A stretch of 43,484 bases of DNA from CAYQJS01 sp964417895 (GCA_964417895.1 CAYQJS010000048.1:1-43484), one strand, 5' to 3'; positions 1-9,756 are shown, counted from the stretch's first letter. The notes: generated by a model not told the origin, from the sequence alone. Program-made: numbers and translations.

Positions 1-1636
1 GATCTGCAGCATGGGCCACCACGCCGTACCTGTAGTAAAGCGGGAATGTGGCCGCCTGGTCGCTCAAGAGCTTCATCCCCTGGACGAAGCCCTGGTTTCG
101 CTCGTTCCGATCGAGCGACGTACTCATGAGACTGTAGAACCGGTCGTAGTCAGGGTCGGAGTAGCCTCCCCGATTGCCCCCCGACCATCGAGTCGCGGCC
201 GTCGCGATGGCGTCGGACCGAAACTTGTCGTGGGCGTTGTCGACGCCCGTATCACCCAGACGGAACGCCGGGAACGTCGATATCAGCTCGTTGTTGAGCG
301 CCTCGGCAGCCGACAGCAGGTGGATGGGCGCCTCGATGCCAGCCCGCTTCCAGCCGTCGGCGAGAATCAAGGCCTCGCGCTCATTGGACGACCCTCTGTT
401 CCCCTGGATCTCGGTGCTAGGACGGGTACCGGTTTGGGCAAAAAACCCCTCCTGGTCCTTCGAGAAGCCCGCTTCCAACATCAGCTGCTCGGTCCGGCGG
501 AGGTCAAACGGATACTTCGTCACCGTCCTGTCGACCTCGAGGAAATACTCCTCGTTCGGTGAGACGAGCGCGTCGGCCACCCCGGCCTCGCCGTCCAACA
601 TCACCTCAGCGAGCGCGCGTTTGTCGACTGCGTGCGCCAGAGCCCGTCGCACACGAATATCGAGCAGGGCTCTGGGATTCACGTAGTCCGACTTGTACTG
701 GATGATCAGGTAGGGAACGCTGTTGACGTCGAGCAACAGGGAGCCTTGCCACTCTCGGCGCAGGATAGTCGCTTGCTCGAACGCGACCGCATCATCGGTG
801 GCCAGGTGGACGGTTCCCGAAAGCAGGTTGGCCACGGCCGTATTCGCGTCCGGCGTCCACACGATCTGAATGCGTCCGATCCGGGGCTGGCCGTGGACGT
901 AGCCCGGGAACGCAACCCCCTCGACGAACGCACCGGGCTCCCACCTTTCCAGGCGATAGGGCCCGAGCCCCACGAACTCGGTACTCCAGTACGGCAGGCT
1001 GGCGAAGCTCTCGGGGGTCGTTGCGCTCTCTAGGGCCGGACCGAGGATGTGTCGGGGCAGCGGCTGCCAATCGCTTTCGCCGGCCGGCGGATAGGGCTCC
1101 TTCCAGCGGACGACGACCGTGCGCGGGTCCGGAGCCGTCACTTCGTCGATGAACCGGGCAAGGGTGGCGCCTCCGCCACGCGTGCCCCCGGTGCGGTACG
1201 CGATGCGGGCCTGCACGGAGAGAACGACATCGTCGGCGACCAGCGGGGCGCCGTCGTGCCACGTCAGGTTCGGTCGCAGCCGCCACGTGGTCTCCATCCG
1301 CCCATCGGGGAAGACCTTCCAGCTATCGGTCCCGAGCTGGGGGAGCGCTTCGGCCAGCTTCGGTTGGTAGGTGCGCTTCTCGTCGAGCTCGGTGAGCCCG
1401 GCGTGGAAGAACGCTCCCGGCGCGGCCGGGGTGTCGCCAGTCGGCCCGACATGGAGGGAACGGTGCACGAGAGCCTTCGGTTCGGTGCGGATCGCCAGGA
1501 CTAAGGTGCGGCTGGCGTCCCCGGTCGTGCTCCCCGAGGGCTCGCCCCCCGAGCGTTCCTGGTTGGAGCGCGGAGCGCACGCGGTGGCGACTACCGCAAA
1601 GAACGCGAGAAGCGATACGCAAGCCCTGACTCGCAC
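1..1636 (-). CDS. ABC solute-binding protein, family 5 (partial, C-terminus off window)
   Basis: Translation of the minus strand gives a peptide/opine-type extracellular solute-binding protein (SBP_bac_5). It starts at GTG 1636 behind GAAGGAGG, with a short hydrophobic signal ending in a lipobox-like VATAC, so it should be a lipoprotein. Visible family landmarks are LTWHDGAPL near residue 110, GLGPYRLERWEPGAF mid-protein, and VRRALAHAVDKRAL in the second lobe. About 545 residues are in the window; the last codons (YYRYGVVAHAADL...) run off the edge, so the stop is not seen. It lies 57 bp downstream of an amidohydrolase gene on the same strand, probably in one operon with the SBP starting at 4672. 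No permease genes accompany it, so its transport partners must be elsewhere. The ligand is unknown. Confidence 0.9.
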   Translation of the reverse strand, partial: MRVRACVSLLAFFAVVATACAPRSNQERSGGEPSGSTTGDASRTLVLAIRTEPKALVHRSLHVGPTGDTPAAPGAFFHAGLTELDEKRTYQPKLAEALPQLGTDSWKVFPDGRMETTWRLRPNLTWHDGAPLVADDVVLSVQARIAYRTGGTRGGGATLARFIDEVTAPDPRTVVVRWKEPYPPAGESDWQPLPRHILGPALESATTPESFASLPYWSTEFVGLGPYRLERWEPGAFVEGVAFPGYVHGQPRIGRIQIVWTPDANTAVANLLSGTVHLATDDAVAFEQATILRREWQGSLLLDVNSVPYLIIQYKSDYVNPRALLDIRVRRALAHAVDKRALAEVMLDGEAGVADALVSPNEEYFLEVDRTVTKYPFDLRRTEQLMLEAGFSKDQEGFFAQTGTRPSTEIQGNRGSSNEREALILADGWKRAGIEAPIHLLSAAEALNNELISTFPAFRLGDTGVDNAHDKFRSDAIATAATRWSGGNRGGYSDPDYDRFYSLMSTSLDRNERNQGFVQGMKLLSDQAATFPLYYRYGVVAHAAD

Positions 1637-1693
1637 ACTACCTCCTTCTATTCCTGCGGGCACCAAGCCCGGCGCTTCTTGCAGCCCGTCGGC

Positions 1694-2899
1694 TCAGGAA
1701 GCGGCCACGGCTGTCGCGGCGGCTTCGGTCCGCGCCGGCGGTTTCGGATCGAGATGGAAGTACTCGATGACGTTGCCGCCCAGGATGCGGCGCTTCTCGT
1801 CTTCGGGTACGCCGGCGAATATCTCCTCGATCACGTGCTGTGACTCGGGCCAGTCACTCTCCGCGTGCGGGAAGTCCGTGGCCCACATCATCCGCTCCAC
1901 GCCGATCTCGTAACGGTTGCGCACGCCAACGGCGTTCCGCATGAAACCCCAGGAGAAATGCTCTTTGATGTACTCGCTGGGTACGCGGTCGAGCTTCTTC
2001 ATATCCAGCAGGCGTTCCGCCCAGTGGATGTGGCGATCGTACTGGTCGTCGAGTATCTCGAGGAAATGGGGGATCCAGCCGACCTGCGTCTCGGCGAAGT
2101 AGATCCGCAGACGGGGAAGGCGGTGGAGCACACCGAAGAACAGCATCTGCAACGCGTTGTTGGCGCCTCGAACCGCGTACTGATTGAACTTCGAGAACGC
2201 ATCGACGCCCGATGAAACCTCGCTCGGGTTTTTCTCATACGGGTAGAGAGCACGGCCCGAGCGGGGGGCCGGGAAGCCGACGTGAACTGAGATCGGCATG
2301 TTGTGATCGATCGCCGCTGCCCAGAAGCGATCATCCTCCATTGAAGGAAGATCATTGCCGCTCGGGTACTTGGTAAGGGCGATGCCCTTGAGTCCCATGC
2401 GCGCGCAGTACTCCAGTTCGGCTATGGCGTCATCCACGCCGGTGTCCGGCATGACCCCCATGCCGACCAGGCGCTCGGGAGCGACAGGGCAGTACTCCTC
2501 CGCCAGAAACTCGTTCCAGGCATGAATCACGGCCTTGTAGGCGGCGCCATCCTCGCCCTTGAGACCTTGATAGGCCGCTGCGGCCGTCGTGGTCGTGAAC
2601 AGGACCTCGCCGTCGATGCCATCGATGTCCTGCTCCTGTAAACGCTGCTCGGGACTGCCGTACCCGGGCGCGGTCTCGAAGCGGCCGCCATTGGGCGTGC
2701 GCTTCTCGTAGGGGCGTCCCGTGAGTCCACCGAAACAGTACGCCGGCCTGGCGCCCTCGGTGATGGTGGCATCCCCGTTGGGCAGATGGGCGCTATGCGG
2801 AGCGCGGTCCCGATATCTGGCAGGGACTCTGGACGTCCATCGCTCGGGCGCCAGCTGAAGATGAGAGTCCGCCGAGATGATGCGATAGCTTTGCGCCAT
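1694..2899 (-). CDS. Amidohydrolase family protein (PF04909, ACMSD-like)
   Basis: A 401-residue metal-dependent hydrolase of the Amidohydro_2/ACMSD superfamily (TIM barrel), predicted cytoplasmic. The N-terminus carries the metal motif D11-S-H13 (ISADSHLQ). Further likely ligands are the His in ISVHVGF near residue 205 and the Asp in WATDFPHAESDWPES near residue 340. The family contains decarboxylases, hydratases and lactonases acting on aromatic-derived acids; which reaction applies here is not evident. The start ATG follows GGGAGGGACTTGT. It sits between two SBP genes on the same strand (61 and 57 bp gaps) and is closely related to the products at 7102-8313 and 16426-17598. The Ala-rich tail after the conserved GNVIEYFHL is peculiar to this copy. 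Confidence 0.92.
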   Translation of the reverse strand: MAQSYRIISADSHLQLAPERWTSRVPARYRDRAPHSAHLPNGDATITEGARPAYCFGGLTGRPYEKRTPNGGRFETAPGYGSPEQRLQEQDIDGIDGEVLFTTTTAAAAYQGLKGEDGAAYKAVIHAWNEFLAEEYCPVAPERLVGMGVMPDTGVDDAIAELEYCARMGLKGIALTKYPSGNDLPSMEDDRFWAAAIDHNMPISVHVGFPAPRSGRALYPYEKNPSEVSSGVDAFSKFNQYAVRGANNALQMLFFGVLHRLPRLRIYFAETQVGWIPHFLEILDDQYDRHIHWAERLLDMKKLDRVPSEYIKEHFSWGFMRNAVGVRNRYEIGVERMMWATDFPHAESDWPESQHVIEEIFAGVPEDEKRRILGGNVIEYFHLDPKPPARTEAAATAVAAS

Positions 2900-2959
2900 A
2901 CAAGTCCCTCCCGTTATGGCAGAGTCGTGATCAAATCGTTGCGGGGTAGCATACCACTG

Positions 2960-4672
2960 CTAGCGCACGTCCCATTCGTGAGCGTTCCAGGCCTGCGTGG
3001 TCCATGAGTTGCCCGGATACACGTTGACCAACCGATTCGCGATCATCGTCGGCTCCACCGTCTTATAGATGGGGAAGTAGGGTAGCCATTCGTTGTAGTG
3101 TCGAAGGATCTGGTTCACCACCTGGGCTCGCTCCCGGAGAGCGATGGTTGTGAGGTAGCGCTCGTACAGCGCATCCAGGTCGGGGTTCGAGTAGTTCGAC
3201 AGGTTGCTTCCGACCCAGTTAGTGGCAGCGCTCGGGATCTGATTTCCCTGGAACCGGATGAGGCTGTCCAGCCCGTGGTTGCCGCCCTGGATCAGTAACC
3301 CGGGCCGAGTGGCCCGATACTCCCGGTTGGCCACCAGCTGCCGGGGTACAACGTTCACTTCAGAGGGGATGCCCAGGCGCTGCCAGCCGTCGACCGTCGC
3401 AAAGACGATCTTGGCGCTCTCGTCGTCCTCACCGGGCGTGCGGACCTCGAGGGACTGGAGGCGCTCGCCCGACACGTCTTGATAGAAGCCGTCGGCCCCC
3501 TTGCTGTAGCCGAGGCCCTCGATGAGCTGCGCGGCACGGCGTGGGTCGTAGTCGTAGCGCATCAGCCCCGCCTCCATCTCCCGGAGGAGCCCCGTTGGAT
3601 CAAGCACACCAGTGAGGACGGTGAGCGATGGCGCCGTGAGGCCGTAGACGAACGAGTCGGCCATGGTCTGGCGATCCATCCCGTAGTAGAGCGCGCGTCG
3701 GAACTGAACGTTCAGCAGCACCCGCGGCGCGGGCTCGATGAACTGCATGTTCAGACCCTTCATCGCGCTCAGGTCCGTCTCCATCCGGCCGGCAGGCCAC
3801 TGGTCACGCAAACGGACAGACTGCTCGAGGGACAAGAAATCGCCGACGATCAGCTCGACACGGCCGGCGAGGATATTGGCAATCGCGGTATTCGCGTCCA
3901 GGATGAACTTGATCTCGAGCACGTCGATCTTGGGACGGCCGAGCACATAGGCGTCGAAGGCCTCCAGGGTGACGTGGCTGCCGCGCACAAGCTCGCGCAG
4001 CCGGAAGGGGCCGGTGCCGACGTACTGGTCGGACCAGTGCGGTAGGTTAAGGAAGTTATCGCGGTTCTCGACGTAGGCTTGTTCGAGCAAATGCCGCGGT
4101 ATGGGAAGGGCCATCTCGTTGCTGAACAGCCTCTGGGCGTCGATGAAAGGCTGGCTCCACCGAGCGACAATGGTGCGCTCGTCCTGAGCCTCAACGCCCT
4201 CCAGGAAGCGTATGCTCGCGTTGTAGAACGGTAGGTTCCGGTCCTGAGCAATGCGGGCGGTGAACACCGCGTCCTCGGCCGTAAATGGCGCGCCATCGTG
4301 CCAGCGGGCCCCCGGCCGGATCGTCCACGTCATCTCCATGCGACCATCCGGCAGGACCCTCCAGAGCCCATTCTCAACACCTGGCACCGCCTCGGCCAGC
4401 TCCGGGCGATACTGAGCGGCGTTGTCTCTCAGGGCCAGCCCTGCGTTCATGATTTCGTCGATGGCATCCGCGCCGGGGATGCCGCTCACGGTGGCCAATG
4501 CGGCGCGGTGCAGCGCCGGCGGTTCTCCCCCAATTGCCGCGACGACGTGCTTCGCCTGAACCGCGGCTGCAGGCACGCCCTGAGGCCCTGGCGCGGCCTG
4601 AGGGCCGCAGGCTGCACCGCCGATGCCGACGACCAGCACGCCGACCATCATCGCCCAGAACTGACGGACCAT
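2960..4672 (-). CDS. ABC solute-binding protein, family 5, lipoprotein
   Basis: A 570-residue peptide/opine-type periplasmic or surface-anchored binding protein. The frame is open far upstream (to 5563), but the true start is ATG 4672: it has AAGGAGG just upstream and begins the signal MVRQFWAMMVGVLVV followed by the lipobox GGAAC. SBP_bac_5 landmarks include TWTIRPGARWHDGAPFTAEDAV, the GTGPFRLREL hinge region and FRRALYYGMDRQTM. It ends in AWNAHEWDVR, a C-terminal signature shared with the SBPs at 4853-6574 and 24972-26702. The neighbour at 4853 is a divergent paralogue, and the amidohydrolase at 1694-2899 lies 60 bp downstream on the same strand. The ligand is unknown. Confidence 0.93.
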   Translation of the reverse strand: MVRQFWAMMVGVLVVGIGGAACGPQAAPGPQGVPAAAVQAKHVVAAIGGEPPALHRAALATVSGIPGADAIDEIMNAGLALRDNAAQYRPELAEAVPGVENGLWRVLPDGRMEMTWTIRPGARWHDGAPFTAEDAVFTARIAQDRNLPFYNASIRFLEGVEAQDERTIVARWSQPFIDAQRLFSNEMALPIPRHLLEQAYVENRDNFLNLPHWSDQYVGTGPFRLRELVRGSHVTLEAFDAYVLGRPKIDVLEIKFILDANTAIANILAGRVELIVGDFLSLEQSVRLRDQWPAGRMETDLSAMKGLNMQFIEPAPRVLLNVQFRRALYYGMDRQTMADSFVYGLTAPSLTVLTGVLDPTGLLREMEAGLMRYDYDPRRAAQLIEGLGYSKGADGFYQDVSGERLQSLEVRTPGEDDESAKIVFATVDGWQRLGIPSEVNVVPRQLVANREYRATRPGLLIQGGNHGLDSLIRFQGNQIPSAATNWVGSNLSNYSNPDLDALYERYLTTIALRERAQVVNQILRHYNEWLPYFPIYKTVEPTMIANRLVNVYPGNSWTTQAWNAHEWDVR

Positions 4673-4852
4673 CCTGCCTCCTTGGGCTCGCTCGCCCGGC
4701 CTCTGGAGACGGCGGGCGACCAGGCTCCACGCAAACGCGGAACCTCGGCCATGATACTCGACCTCCTGACGGGTGCTAACATCGTACCTCGGACCCGAAC
4801 GCGAGCTGCGAGCTCGCAAAATGAGAAGCAGGGGAAGCGGGCGGGAGGGAAC
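4673..4852. promoter_or_regulatory. Divergent promoter region between two SBP genes
   Basis: 180 bp between two divergently transcribed paralogous SBP genes; it must hold both promoters. A 7-3-7 inverted repeat, GCGAGCT-GCG-AGCTCGC, lies at 4801-4817, 36 bp before the ATG of the rightward gene, and could be an operator. No clear -35/-10 pair was recognised on either strand. The Shine-Dalgarno sequences are AAGGAGG before 4672 and GGGAGGG before 4853. Confidence 0.45.
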
Positions 4853-6574
4853 ATGATCCGTCGGTCTTGGTCGGTGTCTCTTAGCGCGGTGGTGCTCTGC
4901 GTCGTGGGGGCAGGGTGCGGCGTCGCGACGACCGCGCCGCAAACGCAGGCACCGGCCGCGGCCGGGGCCGGTCATCAGCCAAAGCGCATCATCGCCGCCG
5001 TCGCGGGAGACCTCCCAGTTGTCTTTCGAAACGTGCTGGCCAGTCCGTCCGGCGTCCCTGGATCGGATGCCGTCGATGAGCTGGTCAATGGGGGGCTGGC
5101 CGTCAGAGACAACACCAGCCAGTATCGCCCGGAGTTGGCCGTCGCCTTGCCGACCCTGGATAACGGGCTCTGGCAGGTTTTCCCGGATGGTCGAATGGAG
5201 ATGACGTGGACGATCCGGCCGGGAGCTCACTGGCACGATGGCACGCCGTTTACAGCCAGCGATGCGGTCTTCACCGCGCGCGTCGTGCGGGACAGCGCCT
5301 TGCCGAACCTTCTTGCCCGTAACCTGGAACTCCTCGACCGTGTGGAGGCACCGGACGAGCGGTCTATTGTGGCTCGATGGCACCAGCCCTTCATCGACGC
5401 TAATAGGCTGTTCACGAACGAACTGGCCCCTCCTCTTCCCCGGCATCTGCTGGAACAAGCCTATACCGAGAACAAGGAGAGCTTCCTCAATCTGCCATAT
5501 TGGGCTGAGGGCTACGCCGGCACCGGACCTTTCCGGGTGCGGGAGCTCGCGCGCGGAAGCCACGTCATCCTCGATGCCTTCGATGGCTACGCGCTCGGCC
5601 GACCTAAGATCGACGTTCTCGAGATCCGTTTCATCTCAGACAACAACCCGCTGATGGCCGGCATCCTGGCAGGCGAGGTCGAGTTGACTCTCGGCGATGG
5701 CCTGTCCCTGGAGCAGTCGATCCAGCTCCGCGACCGCTGGCCGGACGGCCGGATGGTGACCGCGTTCAGCAGCATGCAGGTCCTCTATCCCAACCTCAAT
5801 CCCGCGTACGCCTCGCCGGGCGTCCTTCTCGACGCACGCTTTCGACAGGCGCTCCTTTACGCGATGGACCGCCAGCAGATCGTCGACACGGTGATGCATG
5901 GCCTTACGACTCCGTCTCTCACCGTGCTTACCGGGATCGAAGGGTCTCAGTTCCGCGAGATGGAGGCCGGAGTTGTGCGTTACGACCACGACCCACGCCG
6001 GGCGGCTCAGATGATCGAGGGGCTCGGCTATTCCAAGGGCCCGGATGGCTTCTACCAGGACACCGCCGCCCAGCGGCTTTCGCCAGTCGAGGTCCGCACG
6101 ACCGCGGCTGACGAGGCTGAAAAGATCATGTTCGCGACCGTCGACGGATGGCAGCGTCTCGGCGTCCACGCGGAGGTAAACGTCGTGCCCAGGGCGCGGA
6201 ATCAGGACCGTGAGTACCGGCATACGCGGCCCGGGTTCATCATCGTCGGGGGCCAGCACGGACTGGACAGCATTGCGCCCTTCCGTACCAACGTGATTCC
6301 CAGCGTCGCGAACAACTGGGTCGGAGGCAACAACGCCCAGTACTCCCACCCAGAACTGGAAACGCTATACGATCGCTATTTTTCCACCATGTCCGAGCGT
6401 GAGCGGATCCCTGTGGTGAACCAGGTTCTTCGACATTACAGCACGTACCTGCCGTATTTCCCGGTCTTCAAGCGCGTGGAAGCGACCATGGTCTCCAACC
6501 GGCTGCTCAATGTCCATGCCAGCGGTTCCTGGGCAACGCAGGCGTGGAATGCTCACGAGTGGGATGTCAGGTGA
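4853..6574 (+). CDS. ABC solute-binding protein, family 5, lipoprotein
   Basis: A 573-residue binding protein closely related to the divergent neighbour at 2960-4672 (shared blocks such as DAVDELVNGGLAVRDN, MTWTIRPGAHWHDGTPFTASDAVFTAR and the C-terminus AWNAHEWDVR). An open frame extends upstream to 4298, but ATG 4853 is chosen because GGGAGGG precedes it and the signal peptide MIRRSWSVSLSAVVLCVV with lipobox VGAGC begins there. It lies alone on the plus strand, since the next gene (VOC, 6628-7005) is convergent. The head-to-head arrangement and similarity point to an inverted duplication of an ancestral SBP gene. The ligand is unknown; no permease is in the window. Confidence 0.93.
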   Translation: MIRRSWSVSLSAVVLCVVGAGCGVATTAPQTQAPAAAGAGHQPKRIIAAVAGDLPVVFRNVLASPSGVPGSDAVDELVNGGLAVRDNTSQYRPELAVALPTLDNGLWQVFPDGRMEMTWTIRPGAHWHDGTPFTASDAVFTARVVRDSALPNLLARNLELLDRVEAPDERSIVARWHQPFIDANRLFTNELAPPLPRHLLEQAYTENKESFLNLPYWAEGYAGTGPFRVRELARGSHVILDAFDGYALGRPKIDVLEIRFISDNNPLMAGILAGEVELTLGDGLSLEQSIQLRDRWPDGRMVTAFSSMQVLYPNLNPAYASPGVLLDARFRQALLYAMDRQQIVDTVMHGLTTPSLTVLTGIEGSQFREMEAGVVRYDHDPRRAAQMIEGLGYSKGPDGFYQDTAAQRLSPVEVRTTAADEAEKIMFATVDGWQRLGVHAEVNVVPRARNQDREYRHTRPGFIIVGGQHGLDSIAPFRTNVIPSVANNWVGGNNAQYSHPELETLYDRYFSTMSERERIPVVNQVLRHYSTYLPYFPVFKRVEATMVSNRLLNVHASGSWATQAWNAHEWDVR

Positions 6575-6627
6575 GGGCAGCGGGGTGATCCTGAGCGTGC
6601 CCTGGGAGACGGTCCGTGGCGACTTCC

Positions 6628-7005
6628 TCAGGGCTGAAGCTCATAAGTCTGCGTGATAACCTCCAGGCTGTGGCCTGAGGGATCCGGGAAGTAGACGCCA
6701 CGGCCGGGGCGGTCGGTCTTGATCTGCCGGTCGTAGTTGGCCCCCATCGATCCGTACGGCGTCCCCTCCGCCTGTAGCCTGGCCAGGATCCCGTCGAACT
6801 CCTGCTCGGTAACGCGAAAAGCGTAGTGCAAGCGTGGCACCTCGGCTCGCGTCTCGAAATCGAGAAAGACGCCATCGCTCAGCTGAACAGGCGCAAGGCG
6901 CCCTCTTCCTTCCACACGCCGGAGCCCCATGATGCGCGCAAAAAAGTCCGCTGATTCATCCTTGTCGCGCGCGGGGATGATGTGGTGGTCCATGACGACA
7001 GGCAT
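6628..7005 (-). CDS. VOC family protein (glyoxalase/dioxygenase fold)
   Basis: A 125-residue single-domain vicinal-oxygen-chelate protein. The probable metal ligands are His7 (MDHHII; His8 also possible), His60 (RLHYAFRV) and Glu115 (GHSLEVI), the H-H-E pattern of the superfamily, and PDPSGHSLEV is the typical closing motif. Such proteins act as isomerases, epimerases, ring-cleaving dioxygenases or binding/resistance proteins; the reaction is not determinable. The start is ATG 7005 (or Met5), with GGAG upstream. It is convergent with the SBP ending at 6574 and divergent from the amidohydrolase at 7102, sharing a 96-bp intergenic promoter region with it, which suggests joint control. Confidence 0.85.
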   Translation of the reverse strand: MPVVMDHHIIPARDKDESADFFARIMGLRRVEGRGRLAPVQLSDGVFLDFETRAEVPRLHYAFRVTEQEFDGILARLQAEGTPYGSMGANYDRQIKTDRPGRGVYFPDPSGHSLEVITQTYELQP

Positions 7006-7101
7006 CGGCTCCGTCTCCAGCTGTCTACTGTTCTCGACTGCGTGCTGCTATGCTACAGCGCAATAGATTCTGAATACCGCAATCGTATGAGGAGGGGACC
7101 C

Positions 7102-8313
7102 ATGGCACCAGGCTATAGGGTGATTTCGGCCGACTCCCACCTGGAGCCGGCGGTCGAGCGGTGGACGCCGCGCATCCCGGCCAGGTACCAGGATCATGCC
7201 CCACGGCGCATCCGTCTGCCCGACGGCGGGGACGCTACGATCGTCGAGGGCCAACGCAAGCCGCATGTGTTTCACGGTGGACTCGTTGGACTGCCCTACG
7301 AGACGCGCTCACCCCTCGGCGGCCGCTTCGACAGCGCGCCTGGCGCTGGCAGCCCCGAGCAGCGCCTGCGCGAGCAGGACATCGACGGTGTCGACGCCGA
7401 GATTCTATTTCATGGCGCATCGAGCGTCGTCGATTACCGCGGGATCGAGGACGACGACGCCTACAAGGCGGTGATTCACGCCTGGAACGAGTTCATCGCG
7501 GAGGAGTACTGCCCGGTCGCGCCCGACCGGCTCATCGGCCTCGGGATGATCCCCGACACCGGGGTGGAGGATGCCATCGCCGAGATGGAGTACTGCGCCC
7601 GCATGGGATTGAAGGGCGTAGCTCTGGCCAAGTACCCGAGCGGCAGAGAACTGCCGACTCCCGAGGACGATCGTTTCTGGGCAGCGTCGCTTGACCTGAA
7701 TATGCCGCTTACGGTGCACGTCGGTTTCGCCGACGATCGCTCCGGATCCGCGTCCTATCAGTACCAGACCGATCCAAGCGAGGTGGGCGCGGGCGTGCCG
7801 CCCGTGTTCCCGAAGTTCACCAAGTACGGGTTCCGGGGCGCGGGCAACGCGGTCCAGATGGTGTTCGACGGGGTGTTCGACCGCTTTCCGCGTCTCAGCA
7901 TGTATTTCGCCGAGACCCAGGTCGGCTGGATCCCCAATTTCCTGGACCAGCTCGACGATCAGTACCGTCGCCACATCCACTGGGCGGAGCGCCTGCTCGG
8001 GATGCGGAAGCTCGACCGACTGCCCAGCGAGTACATCCGCGAGCACTTCTGGTGGGGCTTCATGCACAACCCGTTCGGGGTGCGGGCGCGCCACGAGATC
8101 GGCGTGAGGCACATGATGTGGGCCACGGACTTCCCACACGCGGAGACCGATTGGCCGGAGTCACAGCAGGTAATCGAGGAGATGTTCGAGGGCGTTCCCG
8201 AAGACGAGCGCTACCGGATCCTGGCCGGCAACGCCGTCGAGTATTTTCACCTCGAGGCAGCCGCGCCGTCCCCAGACGACGTGCGAAAGGCAGGCGCGGC
8301 TCCTGCGTCCTGA
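7102..8313 (+). CDS. Amidohydrolase family protein (PF04909, ACMSD-like)
   Basis: A 403-residue metal-dependent hydrolase. ATG 7102 follows AGGAGGGGACCC and begins MAPGYRVISADSHLEP with the metal motif D11-S-H13; frames further upstream are spurious. The barrel His lies in LTVHVGF and the catalytic/metal Asp in WATDFPHAETDWPES. It is very similar to the product of 16426-17598 (near-identical segments such as RIPAxYQDHAPRR and EYIREHFWWGF), so the two are recent duplicates. The stop is 20 bp before a Rieske oxygenase gene, giving an oxygenase-hydrolase operon: ring hydroxylation or demethylation combined with hydrolysis or decarboxylation of the same compound is plausible but inferred. Confidence 0.92.
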   Translation: MAPGYRVISADSHLEPAVERWTPRIPARYQDHAPRRIRLPDGGDATIVEGQRKPHVFHGGLVGLPYETRSPLGGRFDSAPGAGSPEQRLREQDIDGVDAEILFHGASSVVDYRGIEDDDAYKAVIHAWNEFIAEEYCPVAPDRLIGLGMIPDTGVEDAIAEMEYCARMGLKGVALAKYPSGRELPTPEDDRFWAASLDLNMPLTVHVGFADDRSGSASYQYQTDPSEVGAGVPPVFPKFTKYGFRGAGNAVQMVFDGVFDRFPRLSMYFAETQVGWIPNFLDQLDDQYRRHIHWAERLLGMRKLDRLPSEYIREHFWWGFMHNPFGVRARHEIGVRHMMWATDFPHAETDWPESQQVIEEMFEGVPEDERYRILAGNAVEYFHLEAAAPSPDDVRKAGAAPAS

Positions 8314-8333
8314 AAATAAGGGGAGGTACGCAC

Positions 8334-9656
8334 ATGCTATCCAAGGAAGAGAACGAGCTGATCCCGCAGACCGGGCCCGGCACGCCGATGGGCGAGGCGG
8401 TCCGCCGCTACTGGGTGCCGGCGGCTCTCTCGTCCGAGCTGCCGGCACCGGACTGCGACCCGATACGGGTCCGCTTGTTGGGCGAGGACCTGGTCGCATT
8501 CCGCGACAGCCGGGGGCGCATCGGGCTCCTTCCGGAGAACTGCCCGCACCGGGGGGCCGCGCTCTACCTGGGGCGCAACGAGGAGGGCGGCTTGCGGTGC
8601 CTCTACCACGGTTGGAAGTACGACGTAGAGGGCAACGTCCTCGACACGCCCTGCGAGCCGCCTGAGAGTGTGATTCGGCACCGAGTGAAGGCCGGTGCCT
8701 ACCCGGTGCACGAGCAGGGCGACATCCTGTGGGCGTACATGGGGCCGGCCGAGAAGAAGCCGCCCTTCCCCGATTTCCATTGGACGCTGGTCCCCGCCCC
8801 CAACCGCTCGATCAAAAAGGTCCTCGAGGAATGCAATTGGGTCCAGAGCCTCGAGGGTTCGATGGACCGCTCCCACGCTCCGATCCTCCACGACGGTCGC
8901 GACGTCATGCGGTATCCGGACGACCAGGCGCATCTGCGAGAGCGCCCCCGTAAGGTGGAGGTAGTCGACACCCGCTACGGGCTCATCCACGTGGCCGCAC
9001 AGCCGGCCGCGAAAGACCCGGAGCGCGCCAAGTCGGTGTCTGTTCGGCCGTTCGTGCTCCCGTTTACGTCGTACGTCTCGGGTCCGCCCTCGGGCAACTG
9101 GTGGGAGGACGGAGCAGACCTCGGTACGCATCCCTGGGGGGTACACATCTTCATCCCGGCTGACGATGACAACAACTACTACTATGAGGTCCGCTACCAC
9201 CCCACCGCGGAGGTGGACCAGATCGAAGAGTCGCGCTTCCTGGTCGTTGGCGTCGACGTCGACGAGTTCGCGCGCAAGATCAAACGCCGTCTCGAGAACC
9301 GTTACCTGCAAGACCGTGGCGGGATGCGGGCGAAGCGGACCTACTCCGGCATCGACGGGCGGCCGCACGAGGACATGTCGATGATCGAGTCCATGGGTCG
9401 CATCTACGATCGCACGCAGGAGCACCTGGGCCTGGCGGACGTCGTCACCATCCGCCTTCGCCAGCGCCTGCTCGAAACCGCTCGGGCCATCCTGGAGGGG
9501 CGCGACCCGCCAGGTCTCGACCCATCGATACCCTACGACCGCATAGCGACCTTTAACAGGGTAATCCCCGTCGAGAAGCCCTGGCAGGAGGCCGGCGCCG
9601 ATATAGGCGACGAGGCGGCGCTACCTCTGCCAGTGGGGATGGCGGGCAAGGGCTGA
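8334..9656 (+). CDS. Rieske 2Fe-2S aromatic ring-hydroxylating oxygenase, alpha subunit
   Basis: A 440-residue oxygenase component of the phthalate 4,5-dioxygenase-like family. The N-terminal Rieske domain has C70-x-H72 (CPHRGAALYLG) and C89-x2-H92 (CLYHGW), binding a 2Fe-2S cluster. The catalytic domain shows NWVQSLEGSMDRSH (N168, D178, H181) and H186, the mononuclear-iron site of this clade. ATG 8334 follows GGGGAGG and lies 20 bp after the amidohydrolase stop, so the genes are probably co-transcribed. No ferredoxin reductase gene is nearby; electrons must come from a reductase encoded elsewhere. Substrates in this clade are aromatic acids, methoxylated aromatics or phthalate-like compounds; which one applies here is not known. 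Confidence 0.93.
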   Translation: MLSKEENELIPQTGPGTPMGEAVRRYWVPAALSSELPAPDCDPIRVRLLGEDLVAFRDSRGRIGLLPENCPHRGAALYLGRNEEGGLRCLYHGWKYDVEGNVLDTPCEPPESVIRHRVKAGAYPVHEQGDILWAYMGPAEKKPPFPDFHWTLVPAPNRSIKKVLEECNWVQSLEGSMDRSHAPILHDGRDVMRYPDDQAHLRERPRKVEVVDTRYGLIHVAAQPAAKDPERAKSVSVRPFVLPFTSYVSGPPSGNWWEDGADLGTHPWGVHIFIPADDDNNYYYEVRYHPTAEVDQIEESRFLVVGVDVDEFARKIKRRLENRYLQDRGGMRAKRTYSGIDGRPHEDMSMIESMGRIYDRTQEHLGLADVVTIRLRQRLLETARAILEGRDPPGLDPSIPYDRIATFNRVIPVEKPWQEAGADIGDEAALPLPVGMAGKG

Positions 9657-9756
9657 AAAACGCGCTTACGCGCTTACGTGGTACCCGGCGGGCGGGAGCG
9701 AAGCACCCCCGCCTCCAAGGCACGGATTCGTCGCCTGGCGGCTGCCCGCAAAACCC

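Noticed and set aside
4298..5563. Very long open frames extending both divergent SBP genes across each other (867 and 758 codons)
   Set aside because: The extensions are antisense to the paralogue's coding region, carry no ribosome site, and resemble each other only because the two SBP genes are homologous and GC-rich. Signal peptides mark the true starts at 4672 and 4853.
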